Source: Mercurialis annua
Lineage: Eukaryota; Streptophyta; Magnoliopsida; Malpighiales; Euphorbiaceae
Direction: 5' to 3'
Length of the DNA: 64,000 nt
Assembly: GCF_937616625.2 (NCBI RefSeq)
Contig: NC_065571.1
Location: 9,364,501-9,428,500 of the forward strand
Position 1 is the first letter of the stretch. Every line of letters begins with the position of its first letter. The translations under genes and the position numbers were made by a program. Positions 46,168 to 57,822 of this stretch are shown here, in pieces. The notes below the pieces were generated by a model, which searched no databases, was not told where the DNA came from, and worked only from the letters and a program-made list of their open reading frames with translations.

Positions 46168-47489
46168 TTTGTCAGCTGCGAATACTCCATACAATAGCCT
46201 TAGCAAGCAAAGATTGTCAGATTTGTAAACTAACAACTACTTAAAAGATTTTACCCTGTAGATTTGATATGAACTGCTAAATCACCTTTTGTTTGTTGTT
46301 AGGATCAAGAACAGGATTGACATCATGGTTGTGTAAGCTTGAAATCCAAAAATTTAAATTCATAAATTTGAAGGTAGTCTATATTTGATATCATTTGGAT
46401 GATTTCATAAACTCCTTTTCATTTTATGAAGGAAATTGGATCTGCTTTTTAGATTTATTGATACAATTGATACACCACGATGAAATCACATAGTAATATT
46501 TTAAATTCTACTAATAAACATACAAAGCATCAAAAGGAAGTGCGTAAATTACCTGAATAATTTCCTTGTCATATGGACAAACACAACAAACATGTACTTC
46601 AAGGCCATGTCATAAAATTAGAAGTATTGGTACATTATATTTACAAACTAAATTATTCAATAAATTCAGTATTATATTCATGCAATCAAATCCAGATTAA
46701 AAAAAACTTTAACTGAATAATAAGTATCAATTCAATGACAGTATATATTAAAATAAATTAATACTCACCTGTATATATATATTGGTTGTTGCTATGATTT
46801 TTCTTTTTCTTGGTGCCATATTAAAAGAATAGGCCAGATTGCTACAAAAGAGCCAAAGGATGTCCTAAATGTAAACATAACGAAAGGTTATAGAAAAGTT
46901 TAAAATAAAGTCAGATTAGTTACTTGACAATTAAAGTATAAGGTAAAACGCTGAAGATGAAATGCTCAGAAGTTGAAACGCTCAACTCAAAGCTCGAATT
47001 AGCATATTAGTTACCTGAATATGTAAATAATGTTGCGGCAGAAGTCTCTTTTGCAGATTGCAATCTTATGAATATAGTGACCTATGGGAGTAAAATCACT
47101 AAAGACGATAAAGCAAATTATTTTTCATCAGCTAAAAATATTTAAACCCTAAATAAAAACCTGTTTGCTGGTTTTTGCTTGAAGATGGAATGAGGTTCGC
47201 TAAAATTTGGCAAAGTCTTTGATTTAGTTACATGCAGTGCAGAGAATTTGACCTTGGTTTTTTTAGCTGATTTGGGCTTGAATTGTTTGCTGATTTTTGC
47301 TTGAAGATGGAATGAGGTTTGCTGAAATTTGGTAGAGTTTGGAATGCAGAGAAACGTAATGCAGAGAAATACATGTTGGAAAGTTAATGTAAATTAAAAG
47401 AGATTTATAAAATTAAATAAATATGAGTGTTTTAAAAAAGGTGGGAACTAATGAGAATGCTCTATTTGATGAGAATCAATGAGGGTGCT
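46168..47489. other. Helitron interior within the duplicated unit
   Basis: No coding domain recognised. Donor-like sites occur near 46550, 46770 and 47013 on the minus strand. Towards 47400-47549 short direct repeats (AATAGAGCA, TCATTGATT) lie next to the 5' terminus. Confidence 0.4.
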
Positions 47490-49001
47490 CTATTTTATAG
47501 AAATCAATGAGAGGCCTCCGTTGATCCTCTCAATTATATAATATATAGATAGTTTTATCAGCTTCAACTTCGCAAATTCCTTCGGAATCTCTCCTACTAA
47601 CTGATTTGATGAAAGATCAAGTAACTGCAATTGGGTTGCCTCGACGAGTTGAGTTGGAATTCGACCAGATATATTATTGTTTGAGATTCTGAAGGTTGAC
47701 AAATTATGAAACTCTTCAAATTTCCAAGAAAGCTCACCGTAAAATTTATTATCACTGATATCCATATAGGTCAAAAGCGGGTACACGCCGAAATCTTCAG
47801 ATATATTCCCGGTGAGTTGATTTTTCTGAAGCTGCATCCTCCATAAGCTGCTGCAATTTTTCAATGTTCTCGGTACTGAACCGCTGAAATTACTGTCTTG
47901 AACAGAAAAATACACCAGTATTCCGCCGAGGCAGACGTTTTCAGGTAAACGGCCGCTTATTTTATTAGAAAATGCATCAAAAGCTTTTAAATGAGTAAGA
48001 CTATTAAGCTCTAAAGGAAGTATTCCAGTAAGTTTATTGCTACCGAAATAGAGTTCTGATAGATTTGTCAGGCTCCCTATGGAAGCCGGGACTGAACCTG
48101 TGAAAAAATTGAATGATAATACAAGGTGAGTGAGAGATTTCAATTTTCCAATTTCTTGAGGTATGGAACCAGAGAGTGAGTTGTTGAAAAGAATAAGCAT
48201 CTCGAGGTTCGTCAGGTTTCCTATGGAAGACGGAATTGAACCGGTCAGATTATTGTTTAACAACGCGAGTTCACTTAAGGATCTCAATTTTCCGATTTCT
48301 TGAGGTATGAAACCGGAGAGTTTGTTGTCGTCAAGATAAAGAATTGACAGGTTTGACAAGTTCCCTATAGAAGGTGGAATTGAGCCGGTCAGAAAATTAG
48401 ATGATAACTGAAAATCAGTGAGCGACTTTAACATTCCGATATCTTCAGGTATTGAACCGGAAAGTTGATTCTGACCAAGATAAAGAACCGAAAGCTCTGT
48501 CAAGTTTCCGATAGAATTGGGAATTACACCGGATAGACGATTGTTTGATAAATCAATGTAAGTAGCAGAGCTTAACTTTCCGATTTCTTGAGGAATCGAA
48601 TCTGAGATTTCATTATTCGACAAGTCAAGCGTGTCGAGTTTTAAAAGATCGCCGATTTGAGAAGGAAATCCGCCATGGATAGAGTTGTTGGTGAGGTTAA
48701 GAAACCTCAGACGGGGAAATGAAATGAAGGTGAGATTCTGAAGAGTACCTTTCAGACCATAACTTGGCAGAGTTATATTAGCGACGGATCCAGAGTCGTC
48801 GCAAGAAATACCAGTCCAAGAAGAATTACAGGGGCTGTCACCAACCCAAGAAGACAAGGCGGATCGGGTTGAAGAATCGAGCGTATTTTTCCATTTTAGA
48901 AGAGAAATTGCTTGTGTAGTATTATTTGCAGAAGCAAGAACATGAAGAAGAGAAAGCAGAAGGAAAGTAATGGAAAGACGGAAGAAGAGAAAGGAAAACA
49001 T
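47490..49001 (-). pseudogene. RLK-3, 5' part: signal peptide and LRRs, copy 1
   Basis: The open frame has 503 residues. The first 484 (47550-49001) are receptor: signal peptide (FFRLSITFLLLSLLHVLASA), LRR N-cap (ISLLKWKNTL, C..C pair) and about 16 LRRs. The last 19 residues plus the stop come from the Helitron 5' end. Exon arithmetic supports the join to 41944: 1452 nt here plus 1249 nt there gives phase 1 at the intron, as in RLK-1, and the junction codons CTA|TTT make a normal LRR. As it stands, the frame encodes a secreted, kinase-less LRR protein. RLK-3 is more diverged from RLK-1 than RLK-2 is. Confidence 0.9.
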
Positions 49002-49961
49002 GGAGAGTGATTTGGTTTGTGAAGAGAAATTGATGGAGTTTTATTATTATTGACCAAACATGGCCTTAGATTGATTTTTTTTTTTTTGATGAATTAGATT
49101 GAATGAATATGCTTATACAAAGTTAAGAAAAATGATCTTCTTTATTTTCTGAAATGAATTATAGGGTTTGAAAGGTACATTTGGGGCTTAAATCATGATA
49201 CACCTGCCCTTTTCTTATCTATATATACATACTTCAATAAATTAGCGTTTATTTAAATGCATGGATTTAAAAAAAATGTATGGATTCGAATTTAAAATTT
49301 TAAATTTAAATTTAAAATTTTAATTAAATATTTAATATCTCATATCTTAAGTCCCTGATTTTATTTTATTTTGTTTTTTATAACATACAAAATCTTAATT
49401 TAATTTTTAGGTAATTAATTTAATAAGAATAAGTTATTATTAAATTCAATAAAAAATTATTTTAATTTAGTTTATTTTAAGTTAATATTTAATTTATATT
49501 TTATTTATTTTAGTATTAATGTAATTAAAATAAGTTAATTTAAAGTTATAACCAGTCCAATAAAAATTTGTTTAAATTATTTACTTAAAGTTGACATCAA
49601 GCTTACATTGAGTTTATATTAAATTTACACAGACCATAGCGGGTTCAACTATTACATATATGACCACGACCATTTCGGATCCGACCACCACGCCACTATA
49701 TTTTTCTAATTTAAAAAGTAGAATATCTTATTAGTGTTTTATAATAATATATTATTTATAATTAACTATTTTAATAGAATAATATTTAGTTTACATGCTC
49801 TTTTATACATTATTAAAGAGTAATGGTACATGGACAATGCAAAGGAGAAGTTCTAGGTTCGAACTGCAATGAGTGCAAACTGACATTTTATTTAAATTTT
49901 AATAGGAACAAAAGATCACTTTACCCTTCAACTTGGCACAAAATATTAAAAACATCCAAAT
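49002..49961. other. Upstream region of RLK-3 copy 1
   Basis: Immediately upstream is a TTGACC (W-box core) near 49051. The rest is AT-rich with no recognised promoter element. At 49910-49960 there is a fragment of the foldback terminus found at 18751 (CAACTTGGCACAAAATAT), cut by the Tat LTR. Confidence 0.5.
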
Positions 49962-50556
49962 TGATGGAGTCTGCCTTCTGAACCGGTGAGTGAACCTGCA
50001 AAACAGGGTAGAAGCTAACCGGACGGTGGTTGTCCGATTAACTCTCCGATGCTAAAGTCAGTCTAGAGCTTTGAGCAGCGTTTTGAGTATATGAATGTAA
50101 TTGTGATTCTAGGCATACCTCGTGCTCCTTTTATAGTAGTCGAATATACCTAGCAGAGTTGTATTAGGCAGGTGAATCCTACTTTGTAGGGATTCGGCCG
50201 TATCGTAGAGATTCTCCTGATTTGTCGGGATCTACCTTAATCTGATAAGAGTCCTATTTAGGAACGTCTTCCTAAATAGTCTTATCTTCCTAAAGTAGAG
50301 CTTATCCTTCCATATGTAGTGTTTGTGTCCAAATAGGACAAGATTTCCATATTTAGTCGTTTACCCCGAATCCCGGGCCTGACGCGCTCTTGGCGGATCA
50401 TGTGGGATTCGGTCTTTATTAGCGTGTTACCGAATCTTAGAGATTCGGCATCTCCTTCATACCTTTTCGGTCTTCAGGGGGAGTCCGGTGTCATCTGAGA
50501 GTAGATCTCCTGCAACTCGGCTCCATTATACTTACAGTAGGATTCGGTATCCATCA
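49962..50556 (-). repeat. 3' LTR of the deleted Tat element (595 bp), copy 1
   Basis: Ends TGATGG and CCATCA. A minus-strand TATA (CTATAAAAGGAG) lies at about 50133-50145. A polypurine tract abuts its right edge, which fixes it as the 3' LTR. Confidence 0.85.
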
Positions 50557-51179
50557 TTAGCCCCCCCGCAAGTGAGCTGAAGTAGTTTGGCATTTATGCC
50601 TTAGTGGATTTTAGCTTTTTCGGAGCTGAGTTCTTTTATACGGGCGGGTCGTTTTGTATTCCGGGCGAGTCGTTTCATATGTTTGTGGGTGACGTTTCTT
50701 CTTTAGTAAGATTCTGTGTTGCCACGTGTTGTCCATCAGTAGAGGGTTATGACTGGATGAATGACAAGTGTCTTCGTGCGCTATTAGTATTTGTAATTAT
50801 GGGATCTCGTCTTTTCAGTTTCTTTGGTTCAGGCTATATAATTGCTCATTTTCTTTCATTTTCTTTCTTTTTCAACCTTTGCTTTCTCTGCAACTGCTAA
50901 CCTTCGATTTCTTCAAGCTTTTTGTGGGTTTCCTTCTTCTGCTGTCAAGATTCCTCGTTTTCAAGTTGCTCCTTACCTTTCTTTTGATCCTGCGTATTTG
51001 CTTGCGAGGTATTTTACCTTTTCTCTAATTTAATTTCCTGGTAGTTCTTCAATTTTGATTTTATTCCTTCTGTTCTTCTTGTTCTTCGTCTTGTTCTTCG
51101 TCTTTTCCTTTCTTTTGATCTTTTAGAGTTTTAATTTCATCATCATTCCGTGTTTCCCCCCCATTTTAAAAATTTTAAA

Positions 51180-51476
51180 ATGTCAGAAGTAACTGAGGGG
51201 GCGAAGGGTGCTCGTGACGAGCTAGAATATACCCGGAGCTCCTTGTCAAGAGAACAGATACTTGGGTATGCCGAGGAATTTGACTTTCCTGAGTCGTATG
51301 TTATTCTGAGACCAGCAAAATCGTGTCGGGCGAATCATAGCACCGATTCGCCTTCCAAGATAGTAATTTTTCATGAGCAGCTTTTAGCGGGTCTTAGGTT
51401 TCCCTTAGAGTCTTTGATCGTAGAGGTCTGTCATAATTTAGGTGTTCCTTTGGGTCAACTGCATTTTAGTGAATAG
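51180..51476 (+). pseudogene. Antisense ORF fragment of the Tat element, copy 1
   Basis: 98 residues starting MSEVTEGAKGARDEL. IVIFHEQLLAGLRFPLESL and GVPLGQLH match the Transposase_28-like part of the gene at 191. After QLH the sequence switches to reversed pol and stops, marking the deletion junction. Confidence 0.8.
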
Positions 51477-52766
51477 ATCTCCGAGTTCTGACGCTGATTT
51501 GGCGATGGCGTCGGCTTCGGTGTTTTCCTCTCTCGGGATTTGAATGATTTCCCATTGTCCTCCTTGTGCTTCCAGCTGTTGGAGCTGTGTTTTGACTTGA
51601 CTCAGGTATTCGATCATCCCTGTTTCTTTGGCTTGATATTCTCCCTTGACCTGATTTACCACCAGCTGGGAGTCGCTATAGATCTTTAGGATTTCCGTTC
51701 TTATTTCTAATGCGAGGCCGAGGCGTGCGATTAGGGCTTCATACTCAGCTACATTGTTGCTGGCGGCGAATTGGATGTTTACTCCATATTCGATCTTGAT
51801 TTTTTCGGGTCCTTTGAGGATGGCTCCTGCTCCAGCTCCTTTTTCATTCGATGCTCCATCTACGTGGAGTTCCCATACCAAGGCTGGTTTGGGTTGGCCA
51901 GTCTCGGTTGGAGTTATTTCTGCTACGAAGTCCGCCAAAGCTTGTGCTTTCAGAGTCGGGCGAGGTTCGTATCTTATGTCGTGTTCGCTGAGTTGGATGG
52001 ACCAGTGGACTAATCTTCCGGAGGTTTCTGGTCGTTGGATCGCCTTTCGCAATGGTTGATTTGTTCTTACCACAACGTTGTGACTTTGGAAGTAGTATCT
52101 CAGCTTTTTAGCTGTGGTCAATACGGCAAGTGCCATTTTTTCGATCTCGGGGTATCGTGTCTCCGCACCCTTCAGGACTCGACTAATGTAGTAGATTGGC
52201 TTCATCTCGCTATCTTCTTCCCTTACCAGCACTGTCCCGATGGTCTCGTGCGTGGTGCTGATGTATAGGTATAGTGTCTCCCCTTTCAGCGGTCTGCTTA
52301 GCAATGGAGGGGTGACGAGGAACTTCTTTATTTCTTCAAAAGCGTTCTCGCAGTCTTCACTCCATTCAAATTTTTGTGTTCCTTTGAGGGCTTTGAAGAA
52401 AGGCAAGCATCTTTTTGCTGAGCAAGACATGAATCTACCGAGCGCTGTGATTCGCCCGTTGAGTTTTTGAACTTCATTTATGCTTCTTGGTGCCTTCATA
52501 TCCATAATTGCCTTGATCTTTTCGGGGTTCGCCTCTATTCCTCTTTGAGATATCATAAATCCCAGGAATTTCCCGCCTTGTACGCCGAACGTGCATTTGT
52601 CAGGGTTCAGCTTCATTCCGAACTTATTCAGTATGTTGAATGTTTCTTCAAGATCTTTTGCATGGGTTTCTTCCTTCTCGCTCTTGATGATTAGGTCGTC
52701 TACATACACCTGGACTCGTTTTCCTATCTCGTCTTTGAACATGAAATTCATAAGTCTTTGGTATGT
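51438..52766 (-). pseudogene. Pol fragment (RT and RNase H) of the deleted Tat element, copy 1
   Basis: Begins mid-RT at TYQRLMNFMF. It has YVDDLIIKSE, the thumb/connection, and the archaeal-type RNase H (HVDGASNEKGAGAG, SNNVAEYEALIA). It then runs through the deletion junction to a stop at 51438. The open frame extends right to 52838 only by reading into the nested LTR. Protease, integrase and most of RT are absent here; the N-terminal part may lie beyond the window, past the nested element. Confidence 0.88.
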
Positions 52767-54028
52767 TGTTAGCGAAAACCGCAAGTGTACGGTGTCGCAA
52801 CTAGTAATACTCGGTAAGACCGAGGTCGAATCCCACAAGGATGAGAGGTTTAAAGTGAGCGAAGTCGATCTTGAAATTCAATTCGGAAAGCAATAAATAA
52901 GGTAGAGGATTTGGAATTTGAACAATTAAAACATTAACTAAAGTAAACACAATTACTAAACAATTTAACTAGCAAAAATCAAAAAGCAAGCAATTGAATG
53001 ATTGAGATAAACTATGGATAAACGAGTTTGAGGGTTGATACTACGATTAACCAATTACTATCAAGGGGTCGGACTATGGCTTCTAAACGCGAACCGAGTT
53101 TTTTCTAAGTCGCAACTCCCGCTCTCTCGAGCCTCAAAGAGTTACAAAACCACAACTAATTAAGCTTAACCTACTCTCGTAGCACTAAACACAATTAGAG
53201 GCAATTAGCAATTAAACACAACTCATATGCCACCTAATTACTAACCCACTCTCATGGTGTTACTAATTAAGCATCTAATTAATTAATTCCAATTAATAAA
53301 CCCTCTCTCAAGGTGAAAATTAATCTAGCAACAAATACTAGGTGATCAATCTAGAATAGGCATTAAGCAATTAATTAGAACACACAAGCCAAACCCTAAC
53401 CCAATCTAGCAATTATTTCAACCATCATATCAACCCCCAAACAAGGAGGTTTAGCCAATCATACTAAACATCACATTAACTACTAAATAAAGAGAAATAA
53501 AAGATAAAAAATACTTACTTAGAAGAATAAGATTGAATTTAAGCACTTGCATTCAAAGATAAATCTTGTTCTTACAAAGCAATAAAAGCTTCCAAGCACC
53601 AATAATGGTAGAACTATGGAGGCACAAAACACTAAACTATTCTACTCCTAAAAGATGACTAAAAGTGTGTAGAGAATAAGTGTTGTTGCATCATACCCTA
53701 ATTTGAAACATAAAGTAGTACTTATAGTGTTCTCAAAAAGGGAAATAAAAACATCCTACAAAAGAGTGTTGGGCCAAAAGAGAAAGTGTGCATAAGCCTT
53801 GTCCTTTTCTTCAGATTTTCGATTCTAACTTTAAGCCTTTGCACGAATCGTGCAAACCAACTTAACATGGGTGCACGGATCGTGCAATATCTCTGGGAAC
53901 AATCTGCTTCTGCTCTACTTATGCACGATTCGTGCAAGGTGTTGCACGATTCGTGCAACCCTCAGCCTCCACAACCTTGAACTTCAAAACTTCATAACTC
54001 GGTGTAGAAATGTCCAAATGAGTTGGTT
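52767..54028 (-). repeat. Long LTR, truncated copy 1
   Basis: LTR end (minus-strand GGTTTTCGCTAACA) inserted into Tat pol. This copy stops at the tandem junction after 1262 bp; the complete version is 60628-62198. Contains the four-palindrome cluster. Confidence 0.85.
53840..53957. repeat. Four 15-bp palindromes TGCACG(A/G)NTCGTGCA, copy 1
   Basis: Boxes at 53840-53854, 53872-53886, 53922-53936 and 53943-53957. They lie 380-500 bp from the LTR start, the same offset as the GCACGACGTGC boxes of the solo LTR at 25216-25281. Confidence 0.9.
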
Positions 54029-55410
54029 TTTGTCAGCTGCGAATACTCCATACAATAGCCTTAGCAAGCAAAGATTGTCAGATTTGTAAACTAACAACTA
54101 CTTAAAAGATTTTACCCTGTAGATTTGATATGAACTGCTAAATCACCTTTTGTTTGTTGTTAGGATCAAGAACAGGATTGACATCATGGTTGTGTAAGCT
54201 TGAAATCCAAAAATTTAAATTCATAAATTTGAAGGTAGTCTATATTTGATATCATTTGGATGATTTCATAAACTCCTTTTCATTTTATGAAGGAAATTGG
54301 ATCTGCTTTTTAGATTTATTGATACAATTGATACACCACGATGAAATCACATAGTAATATTTTAAATTCTACTAATAAACATACAAAGCATCAAAAGGAA
54401 GTGCGTAAATTACCTGAATAATTTCCTTGTCATATGGACAAACACAACAAACATGTACTTCAAGGCCATGTCATAAAATTAGAAGTATTGGTACATTATA
54501 TTTACAAACTAAATTATTCAATAAATTCAGTATTATATTCATGCAATCAAATCCAGATTAAAAAAAACTTTAACTGAATAATAAGTATCAATTCAATGAC
54601 AGTATATATTAAAATAAATTAATACTCACCTGTATATATATATTGGTTGTTGCTATGATTTTTCTTTTTCTTGGTGCCATATTAAAAGAATAGGCCAGAT
54701 TGCTACAAAAGAGCCAAAGGATGTCCTAAATGTAAACATAACGAAAGGTTATAGAAAAGTTTAAAATAAAGTCAGATTAGTTACTTGACAATTAAAGTAT
54801 AAGGTAAAACGCTGAAGATGAAATGCTCAGAAGTTGAAACGCTCAACTCAAAGCTCGAATTAGCATATTAGTTACCTGAATATGTAAATAATGTTGCGGC
54901 AGAAGTCTCTTTTGCAGATTGCAATCTTATGAATATAGTGACCTATGGGAGTAAAATCACTAAAGACGATAAAGCAAATTATTTTTCATCAGCTAAAAAT
55001 ATTTAAACCCTAAATAAAAACCTGTTTGCTGGTTTTTGCTTGAAGATGGAATGAGGTTCGCTAAAATTTGGCAAAGTCTTTGATTTAGTTACATGCAGTG
55101 CAGAGAATTTGACCTTGGTTTTTTTAGCTGATTTGGGCTTGAATTGTTTGCTGATTTTTGCTTGAAGATGGAATGAGGTTTGCTGAAATTTGGTAGAGTT
55201 TGGAATGCAGAGAAACGTAATGCAGAGAAATACATGTTGGAAAGTTAATGTAAATTAAAAGAGATTTATAAAATTAAATAAATATGAGTGTTTTAAAAAA
55301 GGTGGGAACTAATGAGAATGCTCTATTTGATGAGAATCAATGAGGGTGCTCTATTTTATAGAAATCAATGAGAGGCCTCCGTTGATCCTCTCAATTATAT
55401 AATATATAGA
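54029..55410 (-). mobile_element. Helitron 5' fragment in duplication copy 2
   Basis: The last 1382 bp (5' end) of the Helitron, ending at the same TC terminus next to the RLK-3 exon. The RPA relic, MITE and 3' hairpin are absent, so it cannot transpose as a unit. Confidence 0.92.
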
Positions 55411-56862
55411 TAGTTTTATCAGCTTCAACTTCGCAAATTCCTTCGGAATCTCTCCTACTAACTGATTTGATGAAAGATCAAGTAACTGCAATTGGGTTGC
55501 CTCGACGAGTTGAGTTGGAATTCGACCAGATATATTATTGTTTGAGATTCTGAAGGTTGACAAATTATGAAACTCTTCAAATTTCCAAGAAAGCTCACCG
55601 TAAAATTTATTATCACTGATATCCATATAGGTCAAAAGCGGGTACACGCCGAAATCTTCAGATATATTCCCGGTGAGTTGATTTTTCTGAAGCTGCATCC
55701 TCCATAAGCTGCTGCAATTTTTCAATGTTCTCGGTACTGAACCGCTGAAATTACTGTCTTGAACAGAAAAATACACCAGTATTCCGCCGAGGCAGACGTT
55801 TTCAGGTAAACGGCCGCTTATTTTATTAGAAAATGCATCAAAAGCTTTTAAATGAGTAAGACTATTAAGCTCTAAAGGAAGTATTCCAGTAAGTTTATTG
55901 CTACCGAAATAGAGTTCTGATAGATTTGTCAGGCTCCCTATGGAAGCCGGGACTGAACCTGTGAAAAAATTGAATGATAATACAAGGTGAGTGAGAGATT
56001 TCAATTTTCCAATTTCTTGAGGTATGGAACCAGAGAGTGAGTTGTTGAAAAGAATAAGCATCTCGAGGTTCGTCAGGTTTCCTATGGAAGACGGAATTGA
56101 ACCGGTCAGATTATTGTTTAACAACGCGAGTTCACTTAAGGATCTCAATTTTCCGATTTCTTGAGGTATGAAACCGGAGAGTTTGTTGTCGTCAAGATAA
56201 AGAATTGACAGGTTTGACAAGTTCCCTATAGAAGGTGGAATTGAGCCGGTCAGAAAATTAGATGATAACTGAAAATCAGTGAGCGACTTTAACATTCCGA
56301 TATCTTCAGGTATTGAACCGGAAAGTTGATTCTGACCAAGATAAAGAACCGAAAGCTCTGTCAAGTTTCCGATAGAATTGGGAATTACACCGGATAGACG
56401 ATTGTTTGATAAATCAATGTAAGTAGCAGAGCTTAACTTTCCGATTTCTTGAGGAATCGAATCTGAGATTTCATTATTCGACAAGTCAAGCGTGTCGAGT
56501 TTTAAAAGATCGCCGATTTGAGAAGGAAATCCGCCATGGATAGAGTTGTTGGTGAGGTTAAGAAACCTCAGACGGGGAAATGAAATGAAGGTGAGATTCT
56601 GAAGAGTACCTTTCAGACCATAACTTGGCAGAGTTATATTAGCGACGGATCCAGAGTCGTCGCAAGAAATACCAGTCCAAGAAGAATTACAGGGGCTGTC
56701 ACCAACCCAAGAAGACAAGGCGGATCGGGTTGAAGAATCGAGCGTATTTTTCCATTTTAGAAGAGAAATTGCTTGTGTAGTATTATTTGCAGAAGCAAGA
56801 ACATGAAGAAGAGAAAGCAGAAGGAAAGTAATGGAAAGACGGAAGAAGAGAAAGGAAAACAT
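55351..56862 (-). pseudogene. RLK-3, 5' part: signal peptide and LRRs, copy 2
   Basis: Identical to the frame at 47490-49001: 484 receptor residues (55411-56862) plus 19 from the Helitron end. Unlike copy 1, the DNA downstream on the minus strand leads into Helitron, long LTR and Tat sequence, not to a kinase. Confidence 0.92.
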
Positions 56863-57822
56863 GGAGAGTGATTTGGTTTGTGAAGAGAAATTGATGGAGT
56901 TTTATTATTATTGACCAAACATGGCCTTAGATTGATTTTTTTTTTTTTGATGAATTAGATTGAATGAATATGCTTATACAAAGTTAAGAAAAATGATCTT
57001 CTTTATTTTCTGAAATGAATTATAGGGTTTGAAAGGTACATTTGGGGCTTAAATCATGATACACCTGCCCTTTTCTTATCTATATATACATACTTCAATA
57101 AATTAGCGTTTATTTAAATGCATGGATTTAAAAAAAATGTATGGATTCGAATTTAAAATTTTAAATTTAAATTTAAAATTTTAATTAAATATTTAATATC
57201 TCATATCTTAAGTCCCTGATTTTATTTTATTTTGTTTTTTATAACATACAAAATCTTAATTTAATTTTTAGGTAATTAATTTAATAAGAATAAGTTATTA
57301 TTAAATTCAATAAAAAATTATTTTAATTTAGTTTATTTTAAGTTAATATTTAATTTATATTTTATTTATTTTAGTATTAATGTAATTAAAATAAGTTAAT
57401 TTAAAGTTATAACCAGTCCAATAAAAATTTGTTTAAATTATTTACTTAAAGTTGACATCAAGCTTACATTGAGTTTATATTAAATTTACACAGACCATAG
57501 CGGGTTCAACTATTACATATATGACCACGACCATTTCGGATCCGACCACCACGCCACTATATTTTTCTAATTTAAAAAGTAGAATATCTTATTAGTGTTT
57601 TATAATAATATATTATTTATAATTAACTATTTTAATAGAATAATATTTAGTTTACATGCTCTTTTATACATTATTAAAGAGTAATGGTACATGGACAATG
57701 CAAAGGAGAAGTTCTAGGTTCGAACTGCAATGAGTGCAAACTGACATTTTATTTAAATTTTAATAGGAACAAAAGATCACTTTACCCTTCAACTTGGCAC
57801 AAAATATTAAAAACATCCAAAT
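56863..57822. other. Upstream region of RLK-3 copy 2
   Basis: Same as 49002-49961: a TTGACC core near the gene, then AT-rich sequence and a foldback-terminus fragment. Confidence 0.5.

Larger units (their letters stand above)
41945..47549 (-). mobile_element. Helitron (5605 bp) inserted in an exon of RLK-3
   Basis: On the minus strand the element begins TCTATATATTATATAATTG directly after a host A (47550). It ends with the hairpin CCGCGCAAATGCGCGG, then GCTTTCGACTAG, directly before a host T (41944). TC start, hairpin plus CTAG end, A/T target and no target duplication are the Helitron signature. It holds a decayed RPA70-like gene and a hAT MITE; no Rep/helicase was recognised, so it is probably non-autonomous. 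The flanking exon halves rejoin in frame without any lost or added base. Confidence 0.93.
49962..52766 (-). mobile_element. Internally deleted Tat-type element, copy 1
   Basis: Order on the plus strand: 3' LTR 49962-50556, polypurine tract (minus-strand GCGGGGGGGCTAA) next to it, antisense ORF fragment 51180-51476, then Pol 52766-51462 on the minus strand. Compared with the element at 1-10143, the end of the antisense ORF, the tandem array, the integrase and part of the RNase H region are missing; the join is at about 51461-51470. The right side is cut at 52766 by a nested LTR. Confidence 0.88.
46168..54028. repeat. 7861-bp tandem duplication, copy 1
   Basis: The sequence from TTTGTCAGCTGCGAATACTC at 46168 to GAGTTGGTT at 54028 is repeated immediately as 54029-61889. 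Every long open frame in the unit reappears shifted by exactly 7861 with the same translation. No substitution or indel was noticed on reading. The junction at 54028/54029 shows no microhomology: two Ts from the left parent abut three Ts from the right parent. Confidence 0.95.

Noticed and set aside
44695..47549. Rep/helicase gene or host exons in the right half of the Helitron
   Set aside because: Several donor-like sites occur, but no frame with helicase or Rep motifs or recognisable host protein could be found.
50604..51033. Small Phe-rich frames between the Tat LTR and the antisense ORF
   Set aside because: Low-complexity T-rich leader sequence of the element; no domain and overlapping alternative frames.
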